From the NCBI GenBank assembly GCA_023415475.1, contig JAEZKL010000015.1, positions 1 through 8,915 of the forward strand: 8,915 nt of DNA, read 5' to 3'. Shown piece by piece: positions 1 to 6,946 of this stretch. Each line of letters begins with the position of its first letter. Position 1 is the first letter of the stretch. The notes beneath the pieces were generated by a model. That model was not told where the DNA came from. It saw only the letters and a list, made by a program, of their open reading frames with translations, and made no database searches. The stretch is from Bacillota bacterium (GTDB lineage Bacteria; Bacillota; Clostridia; Lachnospirales; Lachnospiraceae). Position numbers and translations under genes: made by a program.

Positions 1-1495
1 CGAGACGAATTACCCTTGCGATCTCGAGAACCAGCTTTTGATCGTCGGGAAGAACATCACTACCGATCAGCTTTACAATCTCATTTAGCTGACTTTCCTG
101 TGTAAGGATACTTAAAATCTGATTACGACATTCTACAAAGTCTTCCCCAACATTCTTGGTATACCAGGGTGCGAGGTCATTCACATACTCGCTGTAGCTG
201 GTTAACCATTGAATAGCGGGAAAATGCCTTGCGTAGGCCAGGGATTTATCCAAAGCCCAGAAGCAGCGTACGAAACGCTTGGTATTCTGGGTAACCGGCT
301 CAGAAAAGTCACCACCCTGGGGAGAAACGGCTCCAATGATGGATACACTGCCTTCGGTCCAATTCAGGTTCTGCATAAAACCGGCACGCTCATAGAAAGC
401 GGATAGTCGTGATGCCAGATAGGCAGGAAAACCTTCCTCAGCAGGCATTTCCTCAAGACGGCCGGACAATTCACGAAGAGCTTCTGCCCAACGGGAAGTG
501 GAGTCAGCCATGATAGCTACATGGTAACCCATATCTCTATAATATTCGGCTAAGGTAATACCGGTATATATACTTGCCTCACGGGCAGCAACCGGCATGT
601 TGGAGGTGTTGGCAATCAGTGTGGTACGATCCAGTAAGGGATTACCGGACTTGGGATCTACGAGCTTTGTGAAATCCTCGAGAACCTCGGTCATCTCATT
701 GCCACGCTCGCCGCAGCCAATATAAACAATTATGTCAGCATCGCACCATTTAGCCAGCTGATGCTGTGTCATAGTCTTTCCGGTTCCGAAACCACCTGGG
801 ATAGCAGCAGTACCACCCTTGGAGATGGGGAACAGTGTATCCAGAATTCTCTGACCGGTAACCAAAGGGCGGTCGGAGGAGTATCGCTTTGCAGTGGGAC
901 GTGGGATACGAATCGGCCACTTCTGAGTCAGTGACAGCTCTCTTTCCTGTCCTTTATTATCTATAATAGTTACAATAGTATCCTTGATTGTATATTTCCC
1001 ATCGGGTGCAATCTTAGTTACAGTACCGTAGACGTCCGGTGGAACCATGGATTTGTGAATTACCGCTCTGGTCTCAGGGACCTCAGCAATGATGGTTCCG
1101 CCATAGACCTTATCCCCGGGCTTCACAGTAATATGAACATCCCATAGCTTTGTTGTATCCAGAGACTCTACACTGACACCTCTGGAAATAAATGCGCCGG
1201 ATCTCGATGCGATTTCCTGTAGAGGACGTTCGATACCGTCAAATATGTTACTAATAATACCGGGAGCCAGAGTAACGGAAATAGCAGCACCCGTTGAAAT
1301 AACTTCATCACCCGGTCTAAGGCCTGTGGTTTCCTCATAAACCTGGATTGTGGTTTTTCCTGTGGTAAGACCGATTACTTCACCAACCAATTTATCCTTA
1401 CCCACAAGAACCATTTCACCCATTTTAAAGGCTTTGTTTTCTCCCACATATACAATCGGACCGTTGATACCAAATATTTTACCTGTTACATTCAT
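1..1495 (-). CDS. ntpA: V-type ATPase catalytic subunit A (C-terminus cut by window edge)
   Basis: Catalytic nucleotide-binding subunit of the V1 head, where ATP hydrolysis or synthesis is coupled to rotor turning. The 498 codons visible start MNVTGKIFGINGP, the usual beta-barrel N-terminus. The family's non-homologous insert region follows at roughly residues 110-190. The P-loop GGFGTGKT lies at 234-241 (Lys240, Thr241), GERGNEM at 262-268 (catalytic Glu263), and MADSTSRWAEALRE contains the Walker B Asp331. Known subunits are near 590 residues, so about 90 C-terminal residues lie beyond base 1. The ATG at 1495 has a GGGAG ribosome site 8 bases upstream and lies 23 bp after ntpE. The P-loop has GGFG where the Enterococcus protein has GPFG; from memory this variant is common in clostridia. 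All key residues are intact. Subunits B and D should follow to the left. Confidence 0.97.
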   Translation of the reverse strand, partial: MNVTGKIFGINGPIVYVGENKAFKMGEMVLVGKDKLVGEVIGLTTGKTTIQVYEETTGLRPGDEVISTGAAISVTLAPGIISNIFDGIERPLQEIASRSGAFISRGVSVESLDTTKLWDVHITVKPGDKVYGGTIIAEVPETRAVIHKSMVPPDVYGTVTKIAPDGKYTIKDTIVTIIDNKGQERELSLTQKWPIRIPRPTAKRYSSDRPLVTGQRILDTLFPISKGGTAAIPGGFGTGKTMTQHQLAKWCDADIIVYIGCGERGNEMTEVLEDFTKLVDPKSGNPLLDRTTLIANTSNMPVAAREASIYTGITLAEYYRDMGYHVAIMADSTSRWAEALRELSGRLEEMPAEEGFPAYLASRLSAFYERAGFMQNLNWTEGSVSIIGAVSPQGGDFSEPVTQNTKRFVRCFWALDKSLAYARHFPAIQWLTSYSEYVNDLAPWYTKNVGEDFVECRNQILSILTQESQLNEIVKLIGSDVLPDDQKLVLEIARVIRL

Positions 1496-1518
1496 AAGGA
1501 TCTCTCCCTTTCATAGTC

Positions 1519-2085
1519 TTAAAGCGTAAAGGAATTCTTTGCTTCTTCCATCTTCGTTAAAAATGAATTATCTATCAGAATACTGCGGGAAGGTATTACA
1601 GCACGGCTGCCACCGATGAAATCACGGTCGCTTACCGTAAGGGATACTCCTGTTTTTTCTTCCAAGGTGGATAGTTTACCTACATCTGTAGGATTAATAT
1701 AAACGGTAAGTGAATCTCCCTGAGCAAACGCTTTTGCATTTTTGATTTGAGCAATTAATAATTCGTCGTAATCGGAGGTCTTCATAAAGTTCTCCAATTT
1801 GATTTTAACATCACGGAATATGAGTTCGGAAATTTCGGCCGTTTTGTCTAAAACCTTGCGTCTGATATCCATTGCTTCTGCAGACAGCTTTCGGTTTCTT
1901 TCACGAGTGATGTTATCGGAGGCCATTCGGTAATTTGCTTCTGCTTTACGCAGAGCAATTTCTTTTCGCTCATCATTATTCTTTTGCAGTGTTTTCTTAT
2001 ATTCTTCAACGATTTCAATATTCTGCTTCGTAGCGCTATCGATTACCGAAGAATAAAAATGATCTAATTTTTCATCAAGAGTCAT
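1519..2085 (-). CDS. ntpE: V-type ATPase peripheral stalk subunit E
   Basis: Peripheral stalk (stator) subunit that pairs with the small G/H coiled-coil protein and holds the A3B3 head against rotor torque. The 188 residues begin MTLDEKLDHFYSS. Residues 1-100 are a charged, Lys/Glu/Arg-rich helix typical of the stalk. Residues 100-188 form the globular head-binding domain, ending in the family pattern FIGGSRAVIPSRS...IDNSFLTKMEE. An in-frame ATG four codons upstream (2097) is open, but the ribosome site GGAG sits within those codons, six bases before the ATG at 2085, so 2085 is preferred. The gene lies 27 bp after subunit F and 23 bp before subunit A, so it is cotranscribed. Length and domain order are normal. 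Confidence 0.93.
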   Translation of the reverse strand: MTLDEKLDHFYSSVIDSATKQNIEIVEEYKKTLQKNNDERKEIALRKAEANYRMASDNITRERNRKLSAEAMDIRRKVLDKTAEISELIFRDVKIKLENFMKTSDYDELLIAQIKNAKAFAQGDSLTVYINPTDVGKLSTLEEKTGVSLTVSDRDFIGGSRAVIPSRSILIDNSFLTKMEEAKNSFTL

Positions 2086-2112
2086 AAAATTCTCCATTCT
2101 TACATGTGATTC

Positions 2113-2421
2113 TTACAATTTCAATCCGATGGCTTCATTAACATAGGAGGTAATAAAGTCTGGTTTACGACCGGTTCCATGTCGATCGGGGATTTCAACG
2201 ATTAATGGAATTCTTCTGTTTAATTTGACGTCATTAATGATTTCAGGAAACTCATTACTAAGTTTCTCTGTAATCAAAATAATGCCTATCGTCTTATCTG
2301 CAAGCACTTTGTCCAATTCGAGCTTTAACTCCGGCTTTGTATGAACTACAACGCCGCTTACACCGGCAAGCTTCATCCCGGTATAAGTATCAATATTATC
2401 GCTGATAAGATACATACGCAT
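2113..2421 (-). CDS. atpF: V-type ATPase subunit F
   Basis: Small central-shaft subunit that binds subunit D in the V1 rotor and can stimulate ATPase activity; the Enterococcus hirae equivalent is called NtpG. The 102 residues show the expected Rossmann-like alpha/beta pattern. It begins MRMYLISDNIDTYTGMKLAGV, matching the family's opening (hydrophobic strand, D-x-D/T, G-x-x-LAG). It continues with an IGIILITEKL strand near 45-54 and RRIPLIVEIPD near 69-79. The first ATG has GGAGG seven bases upstream. The gene opens the F-E-A block and is separated from ntpK by an unusually long 169-bp gap containing stable inverted repeats, one ending just before its ribosome site. Expression may therefore be set partly by RNA structure. 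Confidence 0.93.
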   Translation of the reverse strand: MRMYLISDNIDTYTGMKLAGVSGVVVHTKPELKLELDKVLADKTIGIILITEKLSNEFPEIINDVKLNRRIPLIVEIPDRHGTGRKPDFITSYVNEAIGLKL

Positions 2422-2437
2422 ATTATTTCCTCCATAA

Positions 2438-2463
2438 TGTGAAAATTAAAAACAATTTTCACA
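2438..2463 (-). other. Perfect 10-bp hairpin just upstream of the subunit F ribosome site
   Basis: TGTGAAAATT (2438-2447) and AATTTTCACA (2454-2463) are perfect inverted complements with a 6-base loop. In the operon transcript the stem ends five bases before the GGAGG of subunit F (2433-2429). No U-tract follows, so it is not a terminator. It may be a processing or stability element, or it may affect access to the ribosome site. The stem is AU-rich and of modest strength. Function is inferred. Confidence 0.5.
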
Positions 2464-2469
2464 CTTCCA

Positions 2470-2537
2470 AGTTTGTGCCTGCGTAATCCCAAAGTGTAAA
2501 CCGTCTCGCATCGAGACGTTGCATACTTGCACAAACT
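2470..2537 (-). other. Nested stem-loop element between ntpK and the subunit F gene
   Basis: The outer stem pairs 2470-2478 (AGTTTGTGC) with 2529-2537 (GCACAAACT), nine perfect pairs. Inside, 2492-2508 pairs with 2512-2528 around a triloop (2509-2511). The seven tip pairs (CGTCTCG/CGAGACG) are perfect, and about seven of the next ten positions pair on the transcript strand. Bases 2479-2491 form a one-sided 13-base bulge. A competing pairing exists: TGCCTGC (2476-2482) with GCAGGCA (2548-2554). There is no U-tract, so it is not an intrinsic terminator. Its place directly 3' of the high-copy c-ring gene suggests an mRNA stability or processing element, or a small dispersed palindromic repeat. 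Confidence 0.6.
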
Positions 2538-2590
2538 AATGCAAAGGGCAGGCATGTATTATTAAATGAAATATATTTTACTTGATTTGT

Positions 2591-3007
2591 TTAACCAAGT
2601 ATTGTGAAGGAAACAATCAATCCATAGAGTGCGATACCTTCTGCTAGAGCTACGAAGATTAAGGATTTACCCATGATAGAAGAGTCTTCACTAATTGCAC
2701 CCAAAGCGGCTGAAGCAGCAGAAGCAACAGCAATACCACCACCGATACAGGATAAACCGGTAGATAAAGCAGCAGCGATGTATCTCCAGCCATCGGTGCT
2801 TGCTGCAGCGGCTGCTCCCTCAGCAGCGAAAGCATAACCAGAGAACATCATTACGTTTGCGACTACCAATACACCGAAAAACATAAATACATTGAAGGCG
2901 AGAGTAGCTTTTAAGCCTCCTTTGCTTCTTTTACTAGCTAAAAATGCTCCGAAGGGAACAATAATACTTAAGATTAATGCGAGAACGATTGTGATTTTTA
3001 ATGCCAT
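2591..3007 (-). CDS. ntpK: V-type ATPase c-ring subunit K
   Basis: Proteolipid that forms the membrane ion-carrying rotor ring. It has 138 residues and four hydrophobic stretches: about 4-24, 36-60, 74-104 and 115-137. The C-terminal pair is the real c-type hairpin. It has a Gly/Ala-rich helix (LSCIGGGIAVASAASAALGA, 85-104), a polar loop ISEDSS, then FVALAEGIALYGLIV with the ion-binding carboxylate Glu123. The N-terminal half has no membrane acid. Its second segment ends GYAFA-AEG (57-64), like a signal-peptidase site, so the mature protein may be the last 75 or so residues. It is shorter than the four-helix E. hirae NtpK (about 156). The ATG has GGAGG nine bases upstream. Lack of a Gln in the first c-helix leans towards proton coupling, but this is only inference. 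Confidence 0.93.
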   Translation of the reverse strand: MALKITIVLALILSIIVPFGAFLASKRSKGGLKATLAFNVFMFFGVLVVANVMMFSGYAFAAEGAAAAASTDGWRYIAAALSTGLSCIGGGIAVASAASAALGAISEDSSIMGKSLIFVALAEGIALYGLIVSFTILG

Positions 3008-3060
3008 GATAGAAATCCTCCTTAATATTTAAAAAAATTTAATTTTATGTGTTTATCCAG

Positions 3061-4965
3061 TTATTTCTTGCCATTATAAGGCTTAAACTCTTTACCGGTA
3101 CCCTTATAAAAACGACTGAACATCTCATAATACTCAAGTCGAAGTACCTGTATACCTACAACTAAACCTTCCATTGCCGCAACAATGACATTTCCGAGAA
3201 TAAGAGTAACTATATTCGGATTGGAGGTCTCCGCACCTGCCAAAAGCATAACAACACCCATCATAGCCGCATGGCTCAGAGCAAAGGCGCCGATACGTAA
3301 AAAGGAGATGGTATTCGTTAAGTAACTAAGGAGAACCTCAAACATTTCAAAGGTAGACTCTACAAAAAACGTAACCTTGTGCTCCGGAAAGATATGTGAC
3401 TTCTTTTCAATCAAGTGAGTCAATGGCTCTCTAAAGAAAATGAGCAATAAAGGTATGATAAAGAAGATAACAAAAAAGATAATTGCAGGTAATGCATGAC
3501 CGGTGAATACTAAAACAACACAGGCAATCAGCATGCCATAGAAGACCAGACCCGCAACTCCGTTGGTATCGAAAAATACACGACCCCAATCCTTTGCTTT
3601 AATACCGTTTACGATGTTAATCAGCATGGCTATTATAATAAGGAATACACCGAAACCGACTGCAGTGATAAGAACGGTCATTACATTCTCTCTCGGTGAC
3701 AGCCAGAGAGGGGCGATCCAATCTTCAAATCCGAACACACTGCCGTATACAAAGCCGAAGATAGTAGAGAATACTCCGGCAAGGGCAATAATCGCTGCCA
3801 GATTCATCTTCATGAGCTTGTAAATCAAAAGACCGCCGATAATCAGGCAGATACCCTGGCCAACATCGCCGAACATGATACCAAAGATAATGGAATAGGT
3901 AATGGCCACAAATGAGGTCGGATCAATCTCGTTGTAAGCCGGTAAACCATACATCTTAATAAACATCTCAAAGGGTTTGAAAAGCCATGGATTTTTGAGT
4001 TTGGTCGGTGGTTTTTTATCTTTATCTGTCTGTCCATCATCACAGACACAGTAAACTAAGTTATCCTTTTCTGCCTCCTTGAGCAGCGCACCGGCATCCT
4101 TCTCTGTAATCCAACCGCAGATAATGTAGAAAACATCATTTTTACCTTTGTCTCTGGTGCAGGCAGCCATTTTACGAACATCGAAGTTTCTGGATAATAC
4201 GGATATTGTATAATTTGCCAGTAAAAGATCATCGGCTACATTAGCGAGACGTTCCTTAATCTCGGCATAAATATCATTTAATGAGTTATTGATTTCATTG
4301 ATTTTAGTAATAATTGAGTTGAAGGATTCCTCCGGTGTTCCCTCGTAGGCATCCGGAAGCTTCACCCGTTCAAAGTGAAGAGAAGCGTAGATCGCGTCGA
4401 TTTTAACTGCTTCGTTTGCAGGTACAAAGTAGATACCCCATACATATTCTCGGTCCCGTTCACACTCATAGAATACCGTAGTCAAATTATCATATACATA
4501 CTTAGAAAATCTGGTATAGAATTCGTGAGGAACCTTTCCAAAACGGAACTTAATAAATTTTAAGTCCATTATCTTATGAATATTATAATCTAAGTGCCGG
4601 AAATGCTCTATCTGTAATAATAGCTCATTACATTCATGGCGTTGGGCTTTCAGTTCCCGTTTTTTTGCATTCAAATCAGAGAGGGTGTCGTAAGCGGCGT
4701 TTATCACCTCTGTAGCCAGCTCGGGAGACATTAATTCATCCTTAGAAAAATCTGCATGATCTATTTTTTTAATTAGATCTTCCGCTTTTACTGCTAATTC
4801 CTTGTAGGGATTATTTTCAACAAATGGCCTTAGACTATGGGAGGTACTAAGCTCTGTAAGAGCATTCTCCAATTGAATATCATACTTTGTCAGATATTTA
4901 TTCACTACTCGGTCAAAATCATCCTTTGGACCGGTAATGCTTAAAAATCTCATTTTCTCAATCAT
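3061..4965 (-). CDS. ntpI: V-type ATPase membrane subunit I (a-subunit)
   Basis: Static membrane subunit that supplies the ion half-channels beside the K ring and anchors the peripheral stalks. It has 634 residues. About 1-330 is a cytosolic, helix-rich arm. About 350-615 holds seven or eight membrane helices. Family motifs are clear: MYGLPAYNEIDPTSF at 338-352, FGIMFGDVGQG at 361-371, SFLRIGAFALSHAAMM with the key Arg557, and GIQVLRLEYYEMFSRFYKG with a second conserved Arg609 and Glu599 nearby. The spacing of the two arginines matches the essential pair known in E. hirae NtpI. The first ATG has GGAGG nine bases upstream. The gene follows ntpC by 18 bp and precedes ntpK by 53 bp. Its N-terminus differs strongly from the second subunit I starting at 8833. 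Confidence 0.96.
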   Translation of the reverse strand: MIEKMRFLSITGPKDDFDRVVNKYLTKYDIQLENALTELSTSHSLRPFVENNPYKELAVKAEDLIKKIDHADFSKDELMSPELATEVINAAYDTLSDLNAKKRELKAQRHECNELLLQIEHFRHLDYNIHKIMDLKFIKFRFGKVPHEFYTRFSKYVYDNLTTVFYECERDREYVWGIYFVPANEAVKIDAIYASLHFERVKLPDAYEGTPEESFNSIITKINEINNSLNDIYAEIKERLANVADDLLLANYTISVLSRNFDVRKMAACTRDKGKNDVFYIICGWITEKDAGALLKEAEKDNLVYCVCDDGQTDKDKKPPTKLKNPWLFKPFEMFIKMYGLPAYNEIDPTSFVAITYSIIFGIMFGDVGQGICLIIGGLLIYKLMKMNLAAIIALAGVFSTIFGFVYGSVFGFEDWIAPLWLSPRENVMTVLITAVGFGVFLIIIAMLINIVNGIKAKDWGRVFFDTNGVAGLVFYGMLIACVVLVFTGHALPAIIFFVIFFIIPLLLIFFREPLTHLIEKKSHIFPEHKVTFFVESTFEMFEVLLSYLTNTISFLRIGAFALSHAAMMGVVMLLAGAETSNPNIVTLILGNVIVAAMEGLVVGIQVLRLEYYEMFSRFYKGTGKEFKPYNGKK

Positions 4966-4983
4966 ATTTTCACACCTCCAGTT

Positions 4984-6024
4984 CTATAGTTGTAGAATGT
5001 AATCAAGTTTCTTTTTGACATCTAATTTGTATCTAATACATTCCAATGCAGAAGTCAACTGTCCGATTTCCATATCCTTTCGGAACAGATAGTAGTTAAC
5101 AGCAGTCATGGATGCGGGATACCTGGTCATGTTCAACAGGTAGATTTTGTTAATGATTTTTACATATTGAAGCTCCATCGTTCCATCTTTGAGGTATGCT
5201 ACAAAAGATTTATAGTGAGAAGAGCTTAAAATATTTAAGAATTCATCAATCGTTGCAGCCTGTACCAGACGGGATAATTGTGACACCCCTAATTTATGAT
5301 TTACCGGGATTAAATAGGTAAAAATCTGGGCTGCATTCATATCATACATTTTCTTGGAACGGTATATCCACATAATATTCTGTAAATCAATTTCAGTACC
5401 CATTCTCTGGGTAAAGGCTTTTCGGTTCTTTCCCTTGAGCATGGTATCCTTCAGCCTCCAGGACTTCGTAAAATAATAGATATCTAATGACATCTCGTAA
5501 TCAAAGGAAGTCAAACCGGGCTTTGTATGAAGCTTGGCTAAAAGATTATAATATTCAGTTCCCTTAAGATTTTGAATATATTCATCCATGGAACGGGATA
5601 AAGAAAGTGCTGCTACATTAATTTGCGAATGCTTGCTAAAAAATGGCTGGAATACGGATAAATCGTAAGCATCATTTTCACTGCTATGAATCAATCTGAT
5701 GCAGTGCTTCAGAACATTGATTTCATATCGGAAGAAGACGAGTTCAAGATCCTGTCTTTGTGCTTCGTTTGCAAAGCGATAAATCTTTGTATAATCCATA
5801 TACAAACCATTGATTAAAACATGCTCTGCTTCGCCGCGATGGACTTCGCGTTCATCATATTTTTGAAAAAGCTCAGCATATCCGGGATGCTTTTTTAAAT
5901 AAGCGATAAAATCAGCGACAGTATCAAGATTTGCAATCTTTTGATAGTCATCACCGGAAATCAACTTAGGGTGCATCGCTTTAACCTTTGTGTTGATACC
6001 ACTATAGGATAGTGTTGAATCCAT
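4984..6024 (-). CDS. ntpC: V-type ATPase subunit C
   Basis: Socket protein (subunit d of eukaryotic V-ATPase) that couples the central shaft to the membrane c-ring. From the ATG at 6024 it has 346 residues, the usual size, starting MDSTLSYSGINTKVKAM, which matches the family opening. The body is almost wholly helical and repeats the pattern of three related domains, with LQNIMWIYRSKKMYD near the middle of the last third. The frame stays open upstream to an ATG at 6036 and a TTG at 6108. The added residues look unlike the family and have no good ribosome site. AAAGG lies one base before 6036 and 13 before 6024, so those two starts cannot be fully separated. It is the first gene of the C-I-K block, after a long structured gap. 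Confidence 0.93.
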   Translation of the reverse strand: MDSTLSYSGINTKVKAMHPKLISGDDYQKIANLDTVADFIAYLKKHPGYAELFQKYDEREVHRGEAEHVLINGLYMDYTKIYRFANEAQRQDLELVFFRYEINVLKHCIRLIHSSENDAYDLSVFQPFFSKHSQINVAALSLSRSMDEYIQNLKGTEYYNLLAKLHTKPGLTSFDYEMSLDIYYFTKSWRLKDTMLKGKNRKAFTQRMGTEIDLQNIMWIYRSKKMYDMNAAQIFTYLIPVNHKLGVSQLSRLVQAATIDEFLNILSSSHYKSFVAYLKDGTMELQYVKIINKIYLLNMTRYPASMTAVNYYLFRKDMEIGQLTSALECIRYKLDVKKKLDYILQL

Positions 6025-6105
6025 ATTAACAACCATACCTTTCTCGTGGCCTGCAGACTTTGGTGAGATAATTTCTGATTCACGGTCCGCAGAGCACAAT
6101 ATTTG

Positions 6106-6135
6106 CAAAGTGAATGAAACAGACTATTCACTTTG
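6106..6135 (-). other. 10-bp hairpin in the G/H-C intergenic gap
   Basis: CAAAGTGAAT (6106-6115) pairs perfectly with ATTCACTTTG (6126-6135) around a 10-base loop, in the gap between the stalk gene and ntpC. No T-run follows on the operon strand, so it is not an obvious terminator. It resembles the K-F gap hairpin in kind, though not in sequence. It may mark an RNA processing boundary. The rest of the gap (6136-6229) is AT-rich with no gene seen. Confidence 0.4.
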
Positions 6136-6229
6136 TGAAAAACTATTTTTTAAAATACCCTTAAAATTAAGAAATAGCCAGAAAGCTTTTATTATTCCTG
6201 ACTATAATATTTTACAGTCTTATGAGAGC

Positions 6230-6541
6230 TTAAAGTTGAATAATACTTTGAAAAACTTTATCAACCATGGCATCATGATTCATTTTGTAGTTCTGCTCAA
6301 GTATCTTTAGCTGTTTTTCACTGTTTTCAATTAATTGCTGCTTTTCATGCTCGATTTCTTGTTCCGCCTGTGTCATTAGGGCGTTTATTTTCGCGTTGTT
6401 TTCCTCGGCAATATCAGCTTCCATTTTCTTGATCAGCTTCTCATTATCTTCATATAGTTCATTCTTTTCGATATTAGCTCGTTCTATGATTTGATTTGCT
6501 TTTCTCTCTATATCAAATAAAAGACTAATGACCTTTTCCAT
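6230..6541 (-). CDS. V-type ATPase peripheral stalk subunit G/H (first operon)
   Basis: Small coiled-coil partner of subunit E in the peripheral stalk (archaeal AhaH, E. hirae NtpF class). It has 103 residues, nearly all charged helix with heptad-like hydrophobics. It begins MEKVISLLFDIERKANQIIERAN, has an E/K/Q-rich central helix around 24-85, and ends DAMVDKVFQSIIQL, a short hydrophobic tail of the kind that packs with subunit E. AGGAGG lies seven bases before the ATG. It is the first gene of the minus-strand operon, facing lacI, with about 190-205 bp separating it from ntpC. Identification rests on size, composition and operon position, since this family is poorly conserved. Little sequence is shared with the equivalent gene at 8482 beyond coiled-coil composition. 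Confidence 0.83.
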   Translation of the reverse strand: MEKVISLLFDIERKANQIIERANIEKNELYEDNEKLIKKMEADIAEENNAKINALMTQAEQEIEHEKQQLIENSEKQLKILEQNYKMNHDAMVDKVFQSIIQL

Positions 6542-6565
6542 TTTTCAACCTCCTATCAATCGACA

Positions 6566-6622
6566 ATTATACATCATAATAATAACTCGTTTTTTTATAA
6601 TTGCAATAGTGAATATGTACAA
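6566..6622 (-). promoter_or_regulatory. Candidate promoter(s) of the first V-ATPase operon
   Basis: On the minus strand, a perfect TATAAT (6571-6566) lies 24 bases before the G/H start codon, but no convincing -35 sits 16-18 bases upstream of it. Just upstream, TTGTAC (6622-6617), a 17-base spacer and TATAAA (6599-6594) form a second possible promoter with a weak -35. Either would give a short leader. The choice between them is open. Confidence 0.4.
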
Positions 6623-6673
6623 TTTGATGAATTAATATAACAAAAATTGTGTGTTTTTTATAGGAAAACAAAT

Positions 6674-6689
6674 TAGAAAACGATTAAGC
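6674..6689 (+). promoter_or_regulatory. Operator-like 16-mer, copy 1 (V-ATPase side)
   Basis: TAGAAAACGATTAAGC, identical to copy 2 at 6894. The central CG flanked by A/T is typical of LacI-family operators. Scored against the CcpA cre pattern TGWAANCGNTNWCA it matches 11 of 14 positions, including the whole core. It lies upstream of the candidate operon promoters, about 133 bases from the G/H start codon. Confidence 0.55.
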
Positions 6690-6842
6690 AAAAAAACTAA
6701 AAAATACTTGCAAATTTTTTCGAAAAGGTTTAACATTATTTTAAGTGAAAAAATACTTTTAAACAGGTAAATAAAAACTCGATCATGGTCTTTATATGTA
6801 AAGTCACTAAATACAAGTTCGAATATGCAATTGAACATTGTC

Positions 6843-6848
6843 TATAAT
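6843..6848 (+). promoter_or_regulatory. Candidate -10 box for lacI
   Basis: A perfect TATAAT, about 98 bases before the GTG start. The only -35-like sequence upstream (TTCGAA, 19 bases away) is weak. A start near 6855 would place operator copy 2 inside the leader, suitable for repression by roadblock. Low certainty. Confidence 0.3.
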
Positions 6849-6893
6849 GTATATTGGAATTAAAATTTTCGATAGAAAAAAGAAGTATCTAAC

Positions 6894-6909
6894 TAGAAAA
6901 CGATTAAGC
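6894..6909 (+). promoter_or_regulatory. Operator-like 16-mer, copy 2 (lacI side)
   Basis: Exact repeat of the 16-mer at 6674, offset by 220 bp, close to 21 turns of B-DNA, so both copies face the same side of the helix. It ends 37 bases before the lacI start codon, as expected for autoregulation. Flanking bases differ between the copies, so the identity ends sharply at the element. Confidence 0.6.
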
Positions 6910-6946
6910 TTTATTTCGAATTTGTTCATGAATAGGAGAATAAATT

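Larger units (their letters stand above)
6542..6946. other. Divergent regulatory region between the first V-ATPase operon and lacI
   Basis: These 405 AT-rich bases separate two oppositely transcribed genes and contain no credible ORF. They hold the G/H ribosome site (6549-6554), candidate operon promoters (6566-6622), two identical 16-bp operator-like elements (6674-6689 and 6894-6909), a TATAAT towards lacI (6843-6848) and the lacI ribosome site AGGAGA (6934-6939). Other CG-centred A/T sites appear, such as the palindrome TTTTCGAAAA at 6717-6726. A degenerate inverse copy of the operator core lies at 6584-6594, near the operon promoter. Confidence 0.7.

Noticed and set aside
2373..2555. 60-residue minus-strand ORF across the K-F gap
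   Set aside because: It overlaps the start of subunit F in another frame and is made of inverted-repeat sequence. It has no recognisable protein features.
4984..6108. Longer subunit C starting at the TTG at 6108
   Set aside because: The extra 28 residues do not resemble the family, there is no ribosome site, and the start falls inside a hairpin. The ATG at 6024 gives the standard N-terminus.
6110..6310. 66-residue plus-strand ORF over the G/H-C gap
   Set aside because: It runs antisense into the real stalk gene and lacks a ribosome site; the open frame is chance.
6699..6758. Direct repeat AAAAAATACTT at 6699-6709 and 6748-6758
   Set aside because: The repeat is low-complexity and AT-rich, and short enough to be chance. 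It has no link to a promoter.
6632..6838. 68-residue minus-strand ORF in the divergent intergenic region
   Set aside because: Its Phe/Leu/Lys-rich content is what AT-rich noncoding DNA yields. It overlaps an operator-like site and has no ribosome site.
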